From positions 3,434,001 to 3,498,000 of the forward strand of contig NZ_CP016359.1 of assembly GCF_001951155.1 (NCBI RefSeq): a stretch of 64,000 nucleotides of DNA, read 5' to 3'. The stretch's first letter is position 1; each line of letters starts with the position of its first letter. Under the pieces are notes generated by a model. The model searched no databases. It saw only the letters and a list, made by a program, of their open reading frames with translations, and was not told the DNA's origin. Position numbers and translations under genes: made by a program. Of the stretch, positions 34,680 through 44,148 are shown piece after piece. Source of the stretch: Christiangramia flava JLT2011. GTDB lineage: Bacteria; Bacteroidota; Bacteroidia; Flavobacteriales; Flavobacteriaceae.

Positions 34680-35441
34680 TTGGAAGTAAGGTTTTTAGGC
34701 ACAGGCACATCGCAGGGAATCCCGATTATCGGAAGTGATCACCCGGTATGCCAAAGCGACGACCCCAAAGACAAACGCCTGCGTGTTTCGGTACTCGTCA
34801 CGTGGAATCATAAGAACATTTTAATAGATTGTGGCCCCGATTTCAGGCAGCAAATGCTGGCCGCGAATGTGCGGCACCTCGATGCCATCCTATACACACA
34901 CGAACACAACGATCATACCGCCGGTTTAGATGACATCAGGCCATTTTTCTTTCGTCAGGGAGATATTCCTATTTATGCCCGCGAAAGTGTCCTGAAAGCT
35001 CTTCGGAAGCGTTTTGATTATATATTCACTACAGAAAATAAATATCCCGGAGCTCCGGGAGTGCAGGAAAACCTGATTTCCAACGAACCTTTTTCCTTTC
35101 ACGGTTTAACGATCACTCCGGTGGAATTCATGCATAACCGTTTGCCGGTATTTGGCTACCGAATGGAAGATTTTGCTTACCTCACAGATATCAAAAGTAT
35201 TTCTCCTTCAGAAACTGAAAAGTTGCAGGATTTGAAGGTTTTGGTCGTTAGTGCACTCAGAATTGAGCCGCATCACTCGCATTTTAACCTGGAAGAAGCC
35301 CTGGAATTCATTGAATTGGTGCAACCTCAAAAAGCTTATCTAACACATATCAGCCATCTGCTGGGCTTTCACGAAGAAGTTGAAAAACAGCTTCCTGAAA
35401 ATGTCCACCTGGCTTACGATAATTTAAAAATCACGATATAA
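34680..35441 (+). CDS. Metallo-beta-lactamase-fold hydrolase (PhnP-like phosphodiesterase group)
   Basis: Protein of 253 aa. The start VRFLGTGTSQGIPIIG and metal motif YTHEHNDHTAGLDDIRPF (HxHxDH) place it in the metallo-beta-lactamase superfamily; the later SALRIEPHHSHFNLEEALE and LTHISHLLGFH supply further ligands. The group includes PhnP cyclic phosphodiesterases and tRNase Z-like enzymes; the exact substrate is unknown. Translation starts at TTG 34680, the codon giving the conserved N-terminus. The next gene begins 1 base after its stop. Confidence 0.87.
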   Translation: MEVRFLGTGTSQGIPIIGSDHPVCQSDDPKDKRLRVSVLVTWNHKNILIDCGPDFRQQMLAANVRHLDAILYTHEHNDHTAGLDDIRPFFFRQGDIPIYARESVLKALRKRFDYIFTTENKYPGAPGVQENLISNEPFSFHGLTITPVEFMHNRLPVFGYRMEDFAYLTDIKSISPSETEKLQDLKVLVVSALRIEPHHSHFNLEEALEFIELVQPQKAYLTHISHLLGFHEEVEKQLPENVHLAYDNLKITI

Positions 35442-35442
35442 T

Positions 35443-35943
35443 ATGCGCAACCGGATCCTGATGTACCTGTTTATCTTCAGTTTATTATTCAGCATTTTTA
35501 TTTATGTGAATGATAAACGAATTCTCGATGACAAGCAGGAGAAAATAGCGGCTTTGGAAAACAGGCTGGAGCAACTAAAGGAACAGAACCGTGATCTGGA
35601 AGCTTCTGGCAATACAGCTGAACGCGATTTTCAGCTGGAGGGTAATGAAAGTGCTTTGACTTATTTCGATAAACTGGGGATCGATACAAAAGATCTAAGC
35701 CAGAGGATCGAAGATGAGATGATTAGCCAGAACAAAAGTGTGGAGGACAATCCACTGGTTCCGTATGATGGAATTAATGGGCCAATTCGCATCAATAAGG
35801 TTCATGTCTTGAACCACAAATGGGCTATTGCCGAATTTACAGATGGAAAATACTGGGGAGAAGTAATTTTCAGCTACACCGTAACTCCAGAGGGCGGCTA
35901 TGAGTTCACTTCAGAAAAAAGTTTCCTGTATCCCAAAGATTAG
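35443..35943 (+). CDS. Membrane-anchored coiled-coil protein of unknown function
   Basis: Protein of 166 aa that I cannot assign. One N-terminal transmembrane segment (ILMYLFIFSLLFSIFIYV, 5-22) is followed by a coiled coil (residues 31-55: EKIAALENRLEQLKEQNRDL) and a C-terminal globular part from about 75 with many beta-like stretches (KWAIAEFTDGKYWGEVIFSY). Probably anchored in the inner membrane facing the periplasm. Immediately downstream of the metallo-hydrolase gene and convergent with the esterase, the ends overlapping by 4 bases. Confidence 0.75.
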   Translation: MRNRILMYLFIFSLLFSIFIYVNDKRILDDKQEKIAALENRLEQLKEQNRDLEASGNTAERDFQLEGNESALTYFDKLGIDTKDLSQRIEDEMISQNKSVEDNPLVPYDGINGPIRINKVHVLNHKWAIAEFTDGKYWGEVIFSYTVTPEGGYEFTSEKSFLYPKD

Positions 35944-36596
35944 ATGCGTTTCTTCAACCAGGAATTGAATTCATGAAAATTCTGGGGTGCCACACCATGA
36001 CCTACAGGAAATTCAGAATACTGTACCGGGATCTGTAATTTTTCAAGAAAGGGTTTGGTCTTTCTGGCCCAATCCACCGGAATCACCTGGTCTACGGAAC
36101 CATGAGAACTGTAAATTTCCAGTTTTGAAAAATCATTATGCTGGTAGCCATCCTTCAGAATATCCTGATTAATGTACCCGCTTAGGGCCACCACATTTTT
36201 AATCATTTCCGGATAGGAGAGTGCGACGGCATAGCTGAGAATACTTCCCTGGCTAAAACCTAACAGGTTTATATTTTCAGCATCCAGGTTATAAGCTTCA
36301 ATAGATTCCTGAACAAAATCCCTGATCAGGTCCCTGGATTGAATTGCCTGCTGGTCATCACTGAACTTTCCCTGGCTGTCATCAAAATAAATCGCATACC
36401 ATGCATTTCCGTAAGGTTGCATTTGGTAAGGTGCTTTTGCCGAAATAATAAACAATTCATCCGGCAGTTGTTCCGCAAACGAAAACAGGTCGTTTTCATC
36501 ACTTCCGTAGCCGTGAAACAGGAACAGGGCAGGAGCTTTTGGAGATTGTATTCTGGGTTTTCTTACGAGGTGTTCGAGAGAAAAATGTGTCATCAT
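35940..36596 (-). CDS. Alpha/beta hydrolase, phospholipase/carboxylesterase family
   Basis: Serine hydrolase of 218 aa. Oxyanion loop LFLFHGYGSDENDLF; nucleophile elbow G-F-S-Q-G in NLLGFSQGSILSYAVALSY; the acid lies in SHGSVDQVIPVDWA and the base in FPVGHGVAPQNFHEF. Cytoplasmic, no signal peptide. The substrate is likely a short acyl ester or lysophospholipid. Its start overlaps the end of the upstream membrane-protein gene by 4 bases, so it belongs to the pyrC-like/membrane protein/hydrolase run. Confidence 0.9.
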   Translation of the reverse strand: MMTHFSLEHLVRKPRIQSPKAPALFLFHGYGSDENDLFSFAEQLPDELFIISAKAPYQMQPYGNAWYAIYFDDSQGKFSDDQQAIQSRDLIRDFVQESIEAYNLDAENINLLGFSQGSILSYAVALSYPEMIKNVVALSGYINQDILKDGYQHNDFSKLEIYSSHGSVDQVIPVDWARKTKPFLEKLQIPVQYSEFPVGHGVAPQNFHEFNSWLKKRI

Positions 36597-36916
36597 GAAA
36601 TTGTGCTAAACCATTTTTGAAATAAAGGCCCTATAACAGGAATTGGTCTTTCTTCACCTTTAAGTGCGTGAACGATTCCAAAAAGCCATAAAACAAAGAA
36701 AAAAACATAAAAAGCAATGACAATAGAACCGCTGTCAAAAAAACCGAGTAAAGCTGCCAGAATGTAAAACAGGATGTGCACGCCAAAAGCCTGGCGAATA
36801 TGGAAACTGCCTAAAGGATCCTTGCCGTCCAGGTTCATGAAATAGGCAATGATCGTTCCTACAATGGTAAGATAAGCTACGATCGCAACTGTTTTACCGC
36901 TAGTTTTTTCTTCCAT
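36593..36916 (-). CDS. Small membrane protein (DUF4870-like)
   Basis: About 107 aa from the ATG at 36916 (MEEKTSGKTVAIVAYLTI); a frame opening at 36958 would run into the preceding gene. Three predicted transmembrane helices: VAIVAYLTIVGTIIAYF, HILFYILAALLGFF and IVIAFYVFFFVLWLFGIVHA, with a conserved loop SFHIRQAFG. Resembles the Tic20/DUF4870-like small membrane family. Function unknown. It starts one base after the end of the dihydroorotase-like gene. Confidence 0.8.
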   Translation of the reverse strand: MEEKTSGKTVAIVAYLTIVGTIIAYFMNLDGKDPLGSFHIRQAFGVHILFYILAALLGFFDSGSIVIAFYVFFFVLWLFGIVHALKGEERPIPVIGPLFQKWFSTIS

Positions 36917-36917
36917 T

Positions 36918-38171
36918 TTATTCGTTGATTTGGTAAGAATTCTCGGTAATGATACCAATCACTTTTCCTTTCAAAGTCTTATTTAGAAAAATACTGTTTT
37001 TTGAGGTAGAGTATATATGCTCCCTGCCAAATTTATATTCTTCACCGGGAACGAAAAGACTCAGGTCTGCCTTAACATTTTCCGCTATTGGTTCAGAAGG
37101 TATTCCAAACCTGTTTTTTCCGGCGGTTAACATTTCGATCACTTTTTCAGTTTCGAGAACAGTAGACAAAGCACCAAAAGCCGATTCCAGCCCAATTGTA
37201 CCGAACATCGCATTATCAAATTCCACTTTTTTATGCTCCACATCTATTGGGTCGTGATCGCTGGTCACCATATCAATGCTTCCGTTTTTAACGGCTTCTA
37301 CCAGCGCCTGGCGATCTTCAGAGGTGCGCAGTGGTGGTAAAACCTTGAAATTGGCATCAAATTCCTTCAGTTCCTGGTCATCCAGCAGCAGCTGATGTAC
37401 GGCAACACTGCAACTAACATCAAGGCCTTTTTGTTTGGCTTCGCTGATCAATTCCGCAGCTTTTGCCGTAGAGATCGTAGGAATATGAAGCTTTCCGCCG
37501 GTATATTCGAGGATGTAGAGGTCCCTGGCAATTTGTAATTCTTCGGCAAGGTTTGGAATGCCTTTTAATCCTAATGAAGTAGAGGTGTGGTGTTCATTCA
37601 CGATCCCATTGCCCGCGATTTTCTTCTCCAGTGGAAAACTTTGCACGAGGGCGTTGAAATTCTGGGCGTATTGCAGGGCGATCTTAAGCAAATTTGGATT
37701 GGAAACAGGCGATTTATAATCACCAAAACTTACTGCCCCGGCATCCTGCATGTCCAGTAACTCGGCAAGATCAATACCTTCACTCTTCAAACTTAGCGCT
37801 CCAACGGGGTATAATTTAACTGCATGTCCCGCGGCTTTGCTTTTTACTGAAAATATCCCGGAAGAATGATCAAGTACCGGAAAGCTGTTTGGGTTCAGGG
37901 CAACTGCCGTAAAACCTGATCTGGCCGCCGTATCAAGACCGTTTGAAATAGTTTCCCGATCTTCAAAACCAGGCTCCCCAAAACTCACACTGCTGTCAAA
38001 CCAACCCTGTGAAACATGCAGATTTGGGATATCGATCTTTCGGTCATAGTCCGCCTCCAGGTCATTTCCAATTTTACTGATTTTTCCGTTTTCAATCAGG
38101 ATATCTACCGTTTTTCCGTGGTGAGAGGAGGCTGGGTCTACAATTTTCGCTGATTTCAGTAGTAGTTTCAT
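36918..38171 (-). CDS. Dihydroorotase homologue lacking the metal-binding histidines
   Basis: Amidohydrolase-fold protein of 417 aa whose overall pattern is that of class I dihydroorotase (TAARSGFTAVALNPNSFP; EHHTSTSLGLKGIPNLAEEL; VTSDHDPIDVEHKK). The usual D-x-H-x-H-x-R-E-P-G metal and substrate motif reads D59-S-S-V-S-F-G-E-P-G: both metal histidines are Ser and the substrate Arg is Gly. The Asp of TSDHDP is retained. By analogy with non-catalytic dihydroorotase-like partners of aspartate carbamoyltransferase it may be structural, or it may use another mechanism. First gene start overlaps the BatA-like gene by 4 bases. Confidence 0.85.
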   Translation of the reverse strand: MKLLLKSAKIVDPASSHHGKTVDILIENGKISKIGNDLEADYDRKIDIPNLHVSQGWFDSSVSFGEPGFEDRETISNGLDTAARSGFTAVALNPNSFPVLDHSSGIFSVKSKAAGHAVKLYPVGALSLKSEGIDLAELLDMQDAGAVSFGDYKSPVSNPNLLKIALQYAQNFNALVQSFPLEKKIAGNGIVNEHHTSTSLGLKGIPNLAEELQIARDLYILEYTGGKLHIPTISTAKAAELISEAKQKGLDVSCSVAVHQLLLDDQELKEFDANFKVLPPLRTSEDRQALVEAVKNGSIDMVTSDHDPIDVEHKKVEFDNAMFGTIGLESAFGALSTVLETEKVIEMLTAGKNRFGIPSEPIAENVKADLSLFVPGEEYKFGREHIYSTSKNSIFLNKTLKGKVIGIITENSYQINE

Positions 38172-40072
38172 TTAAAGAATTTTATCAGGAGCATTTCTAG
38201 TGCTAAAAAGATCAGAGCAAAAATAACAAACCATTTCCAAAGCGAAGTGATCTCGCGGGCATCATTTGTAGTTTCCAGATAAGTTTGAACGGAATCAAAA
38301 AGCGTTACATTTTTAAACTGCGCGATATCCAGGTATTGCAAATCACTTTCCTTCCTGGAGTAGTTAAAACTCAGGGTGCTTATTTTTTGATCCTGAAGCG
38401 TAACTGAATAATTTCCAGCTTGAAGGTCGTTTTGCGTGAGTTGCAAATCGATACGTTTTCCAACATTCTGCTGAAGCGGGATCATATTGAAATCACCATT
38501 ATCTAGGTGCGCCGCGGCATCTGTCTGATTTTGAAGCGGGATCGAAATGTTGTTTTTTTGGTTTAAGTTATAATACAGTTCAGCAGGTTTGAGGGATTGT
38601 AAACCAAACTGGTAAAAAATGGGGACGATGAGGGGAGAATTCTGAAAATTGGAATTTTTAAGATTCAGTGGCGCTGCAAATTCATACATATGGTTGGCAG
38701 ACTGCCTTAAAAAACTGTTCCCGTTTTCGTATTCGAGTATCGCATTGTTTCCCGGAATCTTAAAGTTTTTCAGGGTTTTTGGGTATTCAAAGTTCTGAGT
38801 GCGGTTCTCAAAAACGCCTTCGAAAAGAGGATGGTCAAAATTGATCTTTGAAATCAGTTTTTCCGTGTTTTCTTCTTCGGAATAATTACCGCTAAAAAGA
38901 GACACGGAGTTCGTGCCTTCTGACGGAATAAAAACCAGCGACGCTCCTTCTTCTGAAAGTTTTCGAAGATTTGCCCACAAACTTTGAGAAATAAGATCGG
39001 CCTCATTCAGAATAACCAGATTTGCAGATGTAAGCGCATTAAAGTCGATTTGATCAGGCTGGAACGACTGAAAGGAAAATTCAGGTTCTGTATAGATCTT
39101 TCGAAGAAAAGTATCCTCAGCATTTCCGAGTGCCACGACTTGGATCTGCCGATTGGGTTTAAGGTCGAAAAAAAGCTGATTATCGTAGGTCAAACCATCA
39201 TCTTCAATGCTCACAAAACCGTGTTCCAGTAATTCGTTGGTCAACCGAAAAGACACTTCAGCAAGGCTATCCTTAAATATTATGGCATTTCGACCCAGGA
39301 GTTGCTCACCGTCGAAAACAGCAACGCTGACAGGCTCCTGGGTCATGAAATTAGAATGGAGCAGGACTTTTAAGTTCACCTGTTGTGGATTGGTATTTTC
39401 AATAAATGCAGAATCTATCGAGATATTTTGAATGACCGTGTTTTCCGGTTTGATCAAATTTGTTTTGAAAGCCGTTGTTTCCAATTCTTCCGGATCACCC
39501 ATATTTTTCTGAAGATCAGAGATCAACACGAAGTGCTGCTGATCTGCCGGGTGAGACTGGAAAAATTCCGAAGCTTTTAGCTGAAGATCCTTTAAATTAT
39601 AAGTTCTGGATGTTAACGAAACGTCCTGCAAAGCCTCCTGAAGTTCAGCTGAACCTAAATCGTAGTAATCGTCCTGGTTCGTAAAAAAGGAAAAATCAGC
39701 AGAATTCCCGGCTCTTTTATAAAGCTGGTTAACCGCTAGTTGAAATGCGTTGTTTTTGCCTTGAATGTTTTGGTTGCTGAAAGAATTATCGAGATAAAAC
39801 AGGGTGGAGACCGTTTCTTCGGCGGTTTCGCTGGCGGGTAGGTAGGGTTTTGCAAAAGCGAGGATGAGACAGGCAAAAAGCAGCATCCGGGTAATTAGTA
39901 TCAATATCTTTTTGAGTCGGGAACTTTTCCGGGTTTCCTGGATGACCTTTTTCAGGAATTTGACGTTGGTAAATTCCTGTTTCTGAAAACGGCGGAGCCT
40001 AAAGAGGTGAACGATCAACGGAATTGCCAGTAAAATCAGGGCATACAATAATTCCGGATGTTCAAATTTCAT
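38168..40072 (-). CDS. BatA-like N-terminal domain membrane protein with vWA-like region
   Basis: Protein of 634 aa. The N-terminus is the aerotolerance-regulator (BatA) domain: FEHPELLYALILLAIPLIVH, FRLRRFQKQEFTNVKFL, then a second helix LILITRMLLFACLILAFAKP. A vWA-like fold follows (LFYLDNSFSNQN, residues about 88-210) without a full DxSxS metal site, and then a long periplasmic-type beta-rich region. The protein ends with a transmembrane helix (LWKWFVIFALIFLALEMLLI). Common in Bacteroidota beside dihydroorotase; role unknown. Upstream of, and coupled with, the dihydroorotase-like gene. Confidence 0.87.
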   Translation of the reverse strand: MKFEHPELLYALILLAIPLIVHLFRLRRFQKQEFTNVKFLKKVIQETRKSSRLKKILILITRMLLFACLILAFAKPYLPASETAEETVSTLFYLDNSFSNQNIQGKNNAFQLAVNQLYKRAGNSADFSFFTNQDDYYDLGSAELQEALQDVSLTSRTYNLKDLQLKASEFFQSHPADQQHFVLISDLQKNMGDPEELETTAFKTNLIKPENTVIQNISIDSAFIENTNPQQVNLKVLLHSNFMTQEPVSVAVFDGEQLLGRNAIIFKDSLAEVSFRLTNELLEHGFVSIEDDGLTYDNQLFFDLKPNRQIQVVALGNAEDTFLRKIYTEPEFSFQSFQPDQIDFNALTSANLVILNEADLISQSLWANLRKLSEEGASLVFIPSEGTNSVSLFSGNYSEEENTEKLISKINFDHPLFEGVFENRTQNFEYPKTLKNFKIPGNNAILEYENGNSFLRQSANHMYEFAAPLNLKNSNFQNSPLIVPIFYQFGLQSLKPAELYYNLNQKNNISIPLQNQTDAAAHLDNGDFNMIPLQQNVGKRIDLQLTQNDLQAGNYSVTLQDQKISTLSFNYSRKESDLQYLDIAQFKNVTLFDSVQTYLETTNDAREITSLWKWFVIFALIFLALEMLLIKFFK

Positions 40073-40117
40073 GAAGATGATCTTTCTTCCAAAGATAGAA
40101 AATGAATTCAGAAAACC

Positions 40118-41320
40118 TTAGATCCTTTTTACGCTGAATTTAAAACTGCTGCCTTCGCCGGGTTTCGACTCCACGTGAATCTTTCCGCCCATGGATTCCA
40201 CCAGTTTCTTTACGGTGGCCAGCCCGATCCCGCTTCCCATATTTCCGTCGCGATCAGCGGTTTCCAGCGTGGTGAAAAGATTAAAAATATCGTCCAGTTT
40301 TTCTTTAGCAATGCCTTTACCATTGTCTTTAACCTCAAAGAAATAGTGTGTTTCATTTTTACTAAACGCAATATCGACCTTCCTGGAGTCTTTGTCGTTG
40401 TACTTCAGCGCATTCCCGATCAGGTTCATAAATATCTGCGTTAGTGCGGCCTTGTTCACGTTGTTCAGCATGATATCATCAGGATAGGTGATGTGAATAT
40501 CATCTGCCACCTGGTACAGATCTACAATGCCTTTGAGCATTTTGTGCAGGTCTACATTGGTGTAGTCTTTCTGAAGCACATGGTCACTTCGGTAAAAACT
40601 CAAAATCCCGTCTATATAATTCCGAAGAGAATACGAAGATTCGACCAGGAATTGCAGGTACTGCGAGGTTTCTTCATCAAATTTCCCTTTATTTTCATCC
40701 TTCAGCAGCTCACTTAAGGAAATTATATTGGCTAAAGGTGATTTGAGATCGTGCGACACCAGGCTGGCAAATCGTTCGAGTTCCTGGTATTTTTCTTTTA
40801 GTTTGACCTGAACTTCGTAAAGCTTTTTCTTCTGTTTCCGAAATTCGAAGAGATTCAGGGTTTGCTCGGCCAGTGCAAACAATGCCTTTTTCTGAATTTC
40901 ATCCAGATCACGTTCTTTAGTGTCTAAAACGCAGAGTACGGCTATGGCATGTCCCTGGAAATTGTACAACGGAATGCCGGCGTAAAACGAATAATCCTGA
41001 TCATAAACACCTTTGGAAGATTCAAAAAGCTGGGGATATTCCGATCTTTTCAGAATAACTATATCGGTGTCCTGATGAATGGCATAGTCACAAAAAGAAT
41101 GTTTTCGCGAGGTCTCACAATGCTGAATGCCCAGTGCAGATTTGTTCCAGATTCGATCTTTATCTACCACGCTGATCTTAGCCACCGGTGTATCGCAAAC
41201 TGTGGAAGCTAAAAAGGTAAGATTATCATAATCGCTGTCTGGGCCGGTATTCAAAATGGCATATTCCTTTAACGCCGCCCGACGCAATTTTTCATTGAAT
41301 GGTACTATTTTATGTTGCAT
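40118..41320 (-). CDS. GAF-domain sensor histidine kinase (copy 1)
   Basis: Cytoplasmic kinase of 400 aa: N-terminal GAF domain (about 20-165, with SVVDKDRIWNKSALGI and HSFCDYAIHQ), a coiled-coil linker, HisKA with phospho-acceptor H190 in LVSHDLKSPLANI, and HATPase_c with N-box NLIGNALKYND and G-boxes DNGKGIA and GSGIGLATVKKLVESMGGKI. No transmembrane segment and no receiver domain; no response regulator gene is adjacent. Tandem with a close paralogue 62 bases upstream. The stimulus is unknown. Confidence 0.92.
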   Translation of the reverse strand: MQHKIVPFNEKLRRAALKEYAILNTGPDSDYDNLTFLASTVCDTPVAKISVVDKDRIWNKSALGIQHCETSRKHSFCDYAIHQDTDIVILKRSEYPQLFESSKGVYDQDYSFYAGIPLYNFQGHAIAVLCVLDTKERDLDEIQKKALFALAEQTLNLFEFRKQKKKLYEVQVKLKEKYQELERFASLVSHDLKSPLANIISLSELLKDENKGKFDEETSQYLQFLVESSYSLRNYIDGILSFYRSDHVLQKDYTNVDLHKMLKGIVDLYQVADDIHITYPDDIMLNNVNKAALTQIFMNLIGNALKYNDKDSRKVDIAFSKNETHYFFEVKDNGKGIAKEKLDDIFNLFTTLETADRDGNMGSGIGLATVKKLVESMGGKIHVESKPGEGSSFKFSVKRI

Positions 41321-41382
41321 TGCCCCAAATACATGAGGCGGTAAGATATGTATTTAAAAACTGAATTTATTATAAAAATTTC

Positions 41383-42600
41383 CTAATGTACTGGTATAGG
41401 TCTCTTTATGGTGAATTTGAAAAGCGTTCCTTTACCTTCTTCGGAATCGAGACTAATACTGCCCTGCATACTTTCTACCAGTTTTTTTACAGTGGAAAGG
41501 CCAATGCCGTGACCTTTTCGTCCCTGCCGATCGGTATCTGCCACGATCGTGAACAGATTAAAAATACTTTCCTGTTTGTCTTTTGGAATTCCAATTCCGT
41601 TATCATGAATACTGAAGTGGAAGAATTCACGGCTCTCTGTACAATCTATATCAATAATGATCTTATCACTGGAATTGTATTTCAAACTGTTGCTGATCAG
41701 GTTCATAAATATTTGTCCCAGTGCGGCACTGTTCCCCTCGATGAGCAAATTACTGTCTGGCAGGTTGATCTCACAGTTGTCCTCGATCTGAAGCAGGTCA
41801 ATAATATCCTCCAGCAGATCGTTCAAATGGAATTCCTCGTAATCTTCGTTGATATTTTTGCTGGAATAATGATCCAGAATTCCTGAAATATAGTCGCTCA
41901 ACGTCAAACCGGATTGTTTGAGGTGATTTAAATACTCAAGACCATCTGAATCGAGACGATCACCATATTTGGCCTTCATAATATCAGCAGTGAGGATCAT
42001 ATTGGCCAAAGGCATTTTCAGGTCATGAGAAACCGTGCTGGCAAATTCCTGGAGAATACGGTTATTTTCGTTTAGATCATCTTTTAATTGCTCGAGGGCC
42101 CTGTTCTTGTTGTGGTATTCGTATAACAGTTCCACCTGTTTTCCTAAAGCCCTTAAGGCCGTTCGCTGAGCGTCTGTTAGCTGTTTTTGTTTATTATCCA
42201 GTACACATAAAGTACCCAGTGGAAGTCCATCAGTATCCAGAATTGGGACGCCGGCGTAAAATTTTATATTGGTTGCAGCATCTGTAACTAAAGGATTTTC
42301 AATAAAACGAAGGTCTTTCGTAGTATCGGTTACCTCCATTATTTCCTGGGGCTTGAGAATCGCATGACCGCAAAAGGAAGTTTCGCGCGGACTACCTTCC
42401 ATGTTTGTCCCAACCTTTGATTTAAACCACTGTCTGTTTTCATCCAAAAGCGTTATCAATGCTATTGGAGAATCACAAATATGGCTGGCCAGTGCCGTAA
42501 TACTATCATAAGATTCTTCTGGAAGCGAATCTAAAAGTTCCAGTTTTCGCACGGCAGTAAGCCTAATATCTTCATTATCAGGTTTTTTAGGAACAATCAT
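41383..42600 (-). CDS. GAF-domain sensor histidine kinase (copy 2)
   Basis: Kinase of 405 aa with the same order as its neighbour: GAF (VTLLDENRQWFKSKVG, with SFCGHAILKPQ and FYAGVPI), HisKA with H192 in TVSHDLKMPLANM, and HATPase_c (NLISNSLKYNS; DNGIGIPKDKQ; GHGIGLSTVKKLVESMQGSI). The GAF region is of the type seen in cyanobacterial-phytochrome-like or redox-sensing cytosolic kinases. Probably a tandem duplication with copy 1, diverged in the sensor half. No cognate regulator beside it. Confidence 0.92.
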   Translation of the reverse strand: MIVPKKPDNEDIRLTAVRKLELLDSLPEESYDSITALASHICDSPIALITLLDENRQWFKSKVGTNMEGSPRETSFCGHAILKPQEIMEVTDTTKDLRFIENPLVTDAATNIKFYAGVPILDTDGLPLGTLCVLDNKQKQLTDAQRTALRALGKQVELLYEYHNKNRALEQLKDDLNENNRILQEFASTVSHDLKMPLANMILTADIMKAKYGDRLDSDGLEYLNHLKQSGLTLSDYISGILDHYSSKNINEDYEEFHLNDLLEDIIDLLQIEDNCEINLPDSNLLIEGNSAALGQIFMNLISNSLKYNSSDKIIIDIDCTESREFFHFSIHDNGIGIPKDKQESIFNLFTIVADTDRQGRKGHGIGLSTVKKLVESMQGSISLDSEEGKGTLFKFTIKRPIPVH

Positions 42601-42652
42601 GGGCTAGCAATTTCTTTGTTAAAGAAAACTAAATTTAATGATAATATTCAAA

Positions 42653-43423
42653 TTAAAAGAGTTGTTTTTCGTTAGCGCCAATTCCGAAGAGCGCAAAATC
42701 ATATTTCACCGGGTCTTGAGGGTCAAACTTTCGCAGCTTCTTATCTAATTCGGCCAGTGCCTTGGCATCATTCTGTTTCCGCTTAAGAATCTTCAGCTTT
42801 CTTGCAACATTTCCGGAATGTACATCCAGGGGACAGGATAAAAGGGCGGGAGAGAGGCTTTTCCATATTCCGAAATCCACGCCAGCCTGGTCATCGCGAA
42901 CCATCCACCTCAGGAACATGTTGATTCTTTTTGCGGCGGAATTTTTTAAAGGATCACTTACATGCTTTTCCGTTCTTTTCTGATGCGGTAAACTGAAGAA
43001 TATTTTTTTGAATTCATGAATGGCAGGCTGCAGGGTGGCGCCTTGTGCATGACTCTTAAAAACCGATTCTAAGCCATTGTTATTATGATATATATGCCTT
43101 AATGCCTGAACAAAATATTTAAGATCTTCTGAATTGAAGGTACGGTGCACAAAACCCTCGAAATTGTCCAGATCCTGGTCCTGGTAATTCATAATAAAAT
43201 CAAACGGACTCTCATCCATCAGCCTCATCATTTTCGACGCATTTGTGAGGATGCTTTTACGATTTCCCCAGGCGATGGTAGCGGTCAAAAAACCTGCAAT
43301 TTCAATGTCTTCTTTTTTGGTAAAACGGTGAGGAATCTGGATGGGATCATCCAGGATAAATTCTGGTTTATTGTATTGTTCTGCTTTATGATCGAGGAAT
43401 TCTTTGATCTCGGCCTGTGTCAA
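42653..43423 (-). CDS. TIGR02757/DUF2400 family protein
   Basis: Protein of 256 aa conserved in Bacteroidota. Signatures: PIQIPHRFTKKEDIEIAGFL, ATIAWGNRKSILTNASKMM, and the C-terminal KRINMFLRWMVRDDQAGVDF, then LDVHSGNVARKLKILKRKQND. The RWMVR-D-DVH layout resembles helix-hairpin-helix DNA glycosylases, but activity is not established. Soluble. 11 bases downstream of the ABC ATPase gene, so probably one transcript. Confidence 0.88.
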   Translation of the reverse strand: MTQAEIKEFLDHKAEQYNKPEFILDDPIQIPHRFTKKEDIEIAGFLTATIAWGNRKSILTNASKMMRLMDESPFDFIMNYQDQDLDNFEGFVHRTFNSEDLKYFVQALRHIYHNNNGLESVFKSHAQGATLQPAIHEFKKIFFSLPHQKRTEKHVSDPLKNSAAKRINMFLRWMVRDDQAGVDFGIWKSLSPALLSCPLDVHSGNVARKLKILKRKQNDAKALAELDKKLRKFDPQDPVKYDFALFGIGANEKQLF

Positions 43424-43434
43424 AACTTTAATTT

Positions 43435-44097
43435 TTAATGAACAATTGCACCATCAACCATCGTCAGCTTACGGTCTGCCATATCTGCCAAATCCTCGTT
43501 ATGCGTCACGATCACAAAGGTTTGATCGAATTCTTCTCGCAAGCGGAAAAACAATTTATGAAGGTTTTCTGCTGATTCGCTGTCGAGGTTCCCGGAAGGT
43601 TCGTCAGCAAAGATTACCGCAGGATTATTGATCAGGCTTCGCGCTACGGCAATACGCTGTTGCTCCCCGCCGCTGAGTTCACCGGGTTTATGAGAGGCAC
43701 GGTTCTGTAAACCCAGGAATCCCAAAAGTTCCATAGCCCTTTTTTCAGCATCTTTTTTAGAAGTGTTGCTGATGAAAGCAGGGATACAGATATTTTCCAG
43801 TGCGGTAAACTCTGGTAAAAGCTGGTGAAACTGAAAAATAAAGCCAATATTCCGGTTGCGGAAACGGCTCAGTTCCTTGGAAGATAGACTGTAAATATCA
43901 GTTCCATTAATGGCCAGTTCGGTGCCATCATTTCGGCTGGGGCGGTCCAGTGTTCCCAGGATTTGCAGTAAAGTGGTCTTTCCTGCTCCGGAAGCACCAA
44001 CTATCGAAACAATTTCTGATTTTTTTATGTGGAGATCCACGCTTTTCAATACATGCAGGTCTCCGTAATATTTATGAATGTTCTTTGCCAGGATCAT
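43435..44097 (-). CDS. LolD-like ABC transporter ATP-binding protein
   Basis: ATPase of 220 aa. Walker A G-A-S-G-A-G-K-T at 34-41, Q-loop in [19 protein letters not shown], signature LSGGEQQR, Walker [13 protein letters not shown] and switch His in [11 protein letters not shown]. The [15 protein letters not shown] block and length fit the LolD/MacB-type family that drives lipoprotein release or mechanotransmission. The permease partner is not in the neighbourhood. Downstream is the TIGR02757 gene. Confidence 0.93.
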   Translation of the reverse strand: MILAKNIHKYYGDLHVLKSVDLHIKKSEIVSIVGASGAGKTTLLQILGTLDRPSRNDGTELAINGTDIYSLSSKELSRFRNRNIGFIFQFHQLLPEFTALENICIPAFISNTSKKDAEKRAMELLGFLGLQNRASHKPGELSGGEQQRIAVARSLINNPAVIFADEPSGNLDSESAENLHKLFFRLREEFDQTFVIVTHNEDLADMADRKLTMVDGAIVH

Positions 44098-44148
44098 TTT
44101 TGCGGTATGAGTTTCCGAAAATAGTTAAAAACGCGTGCATTGCCAAGA

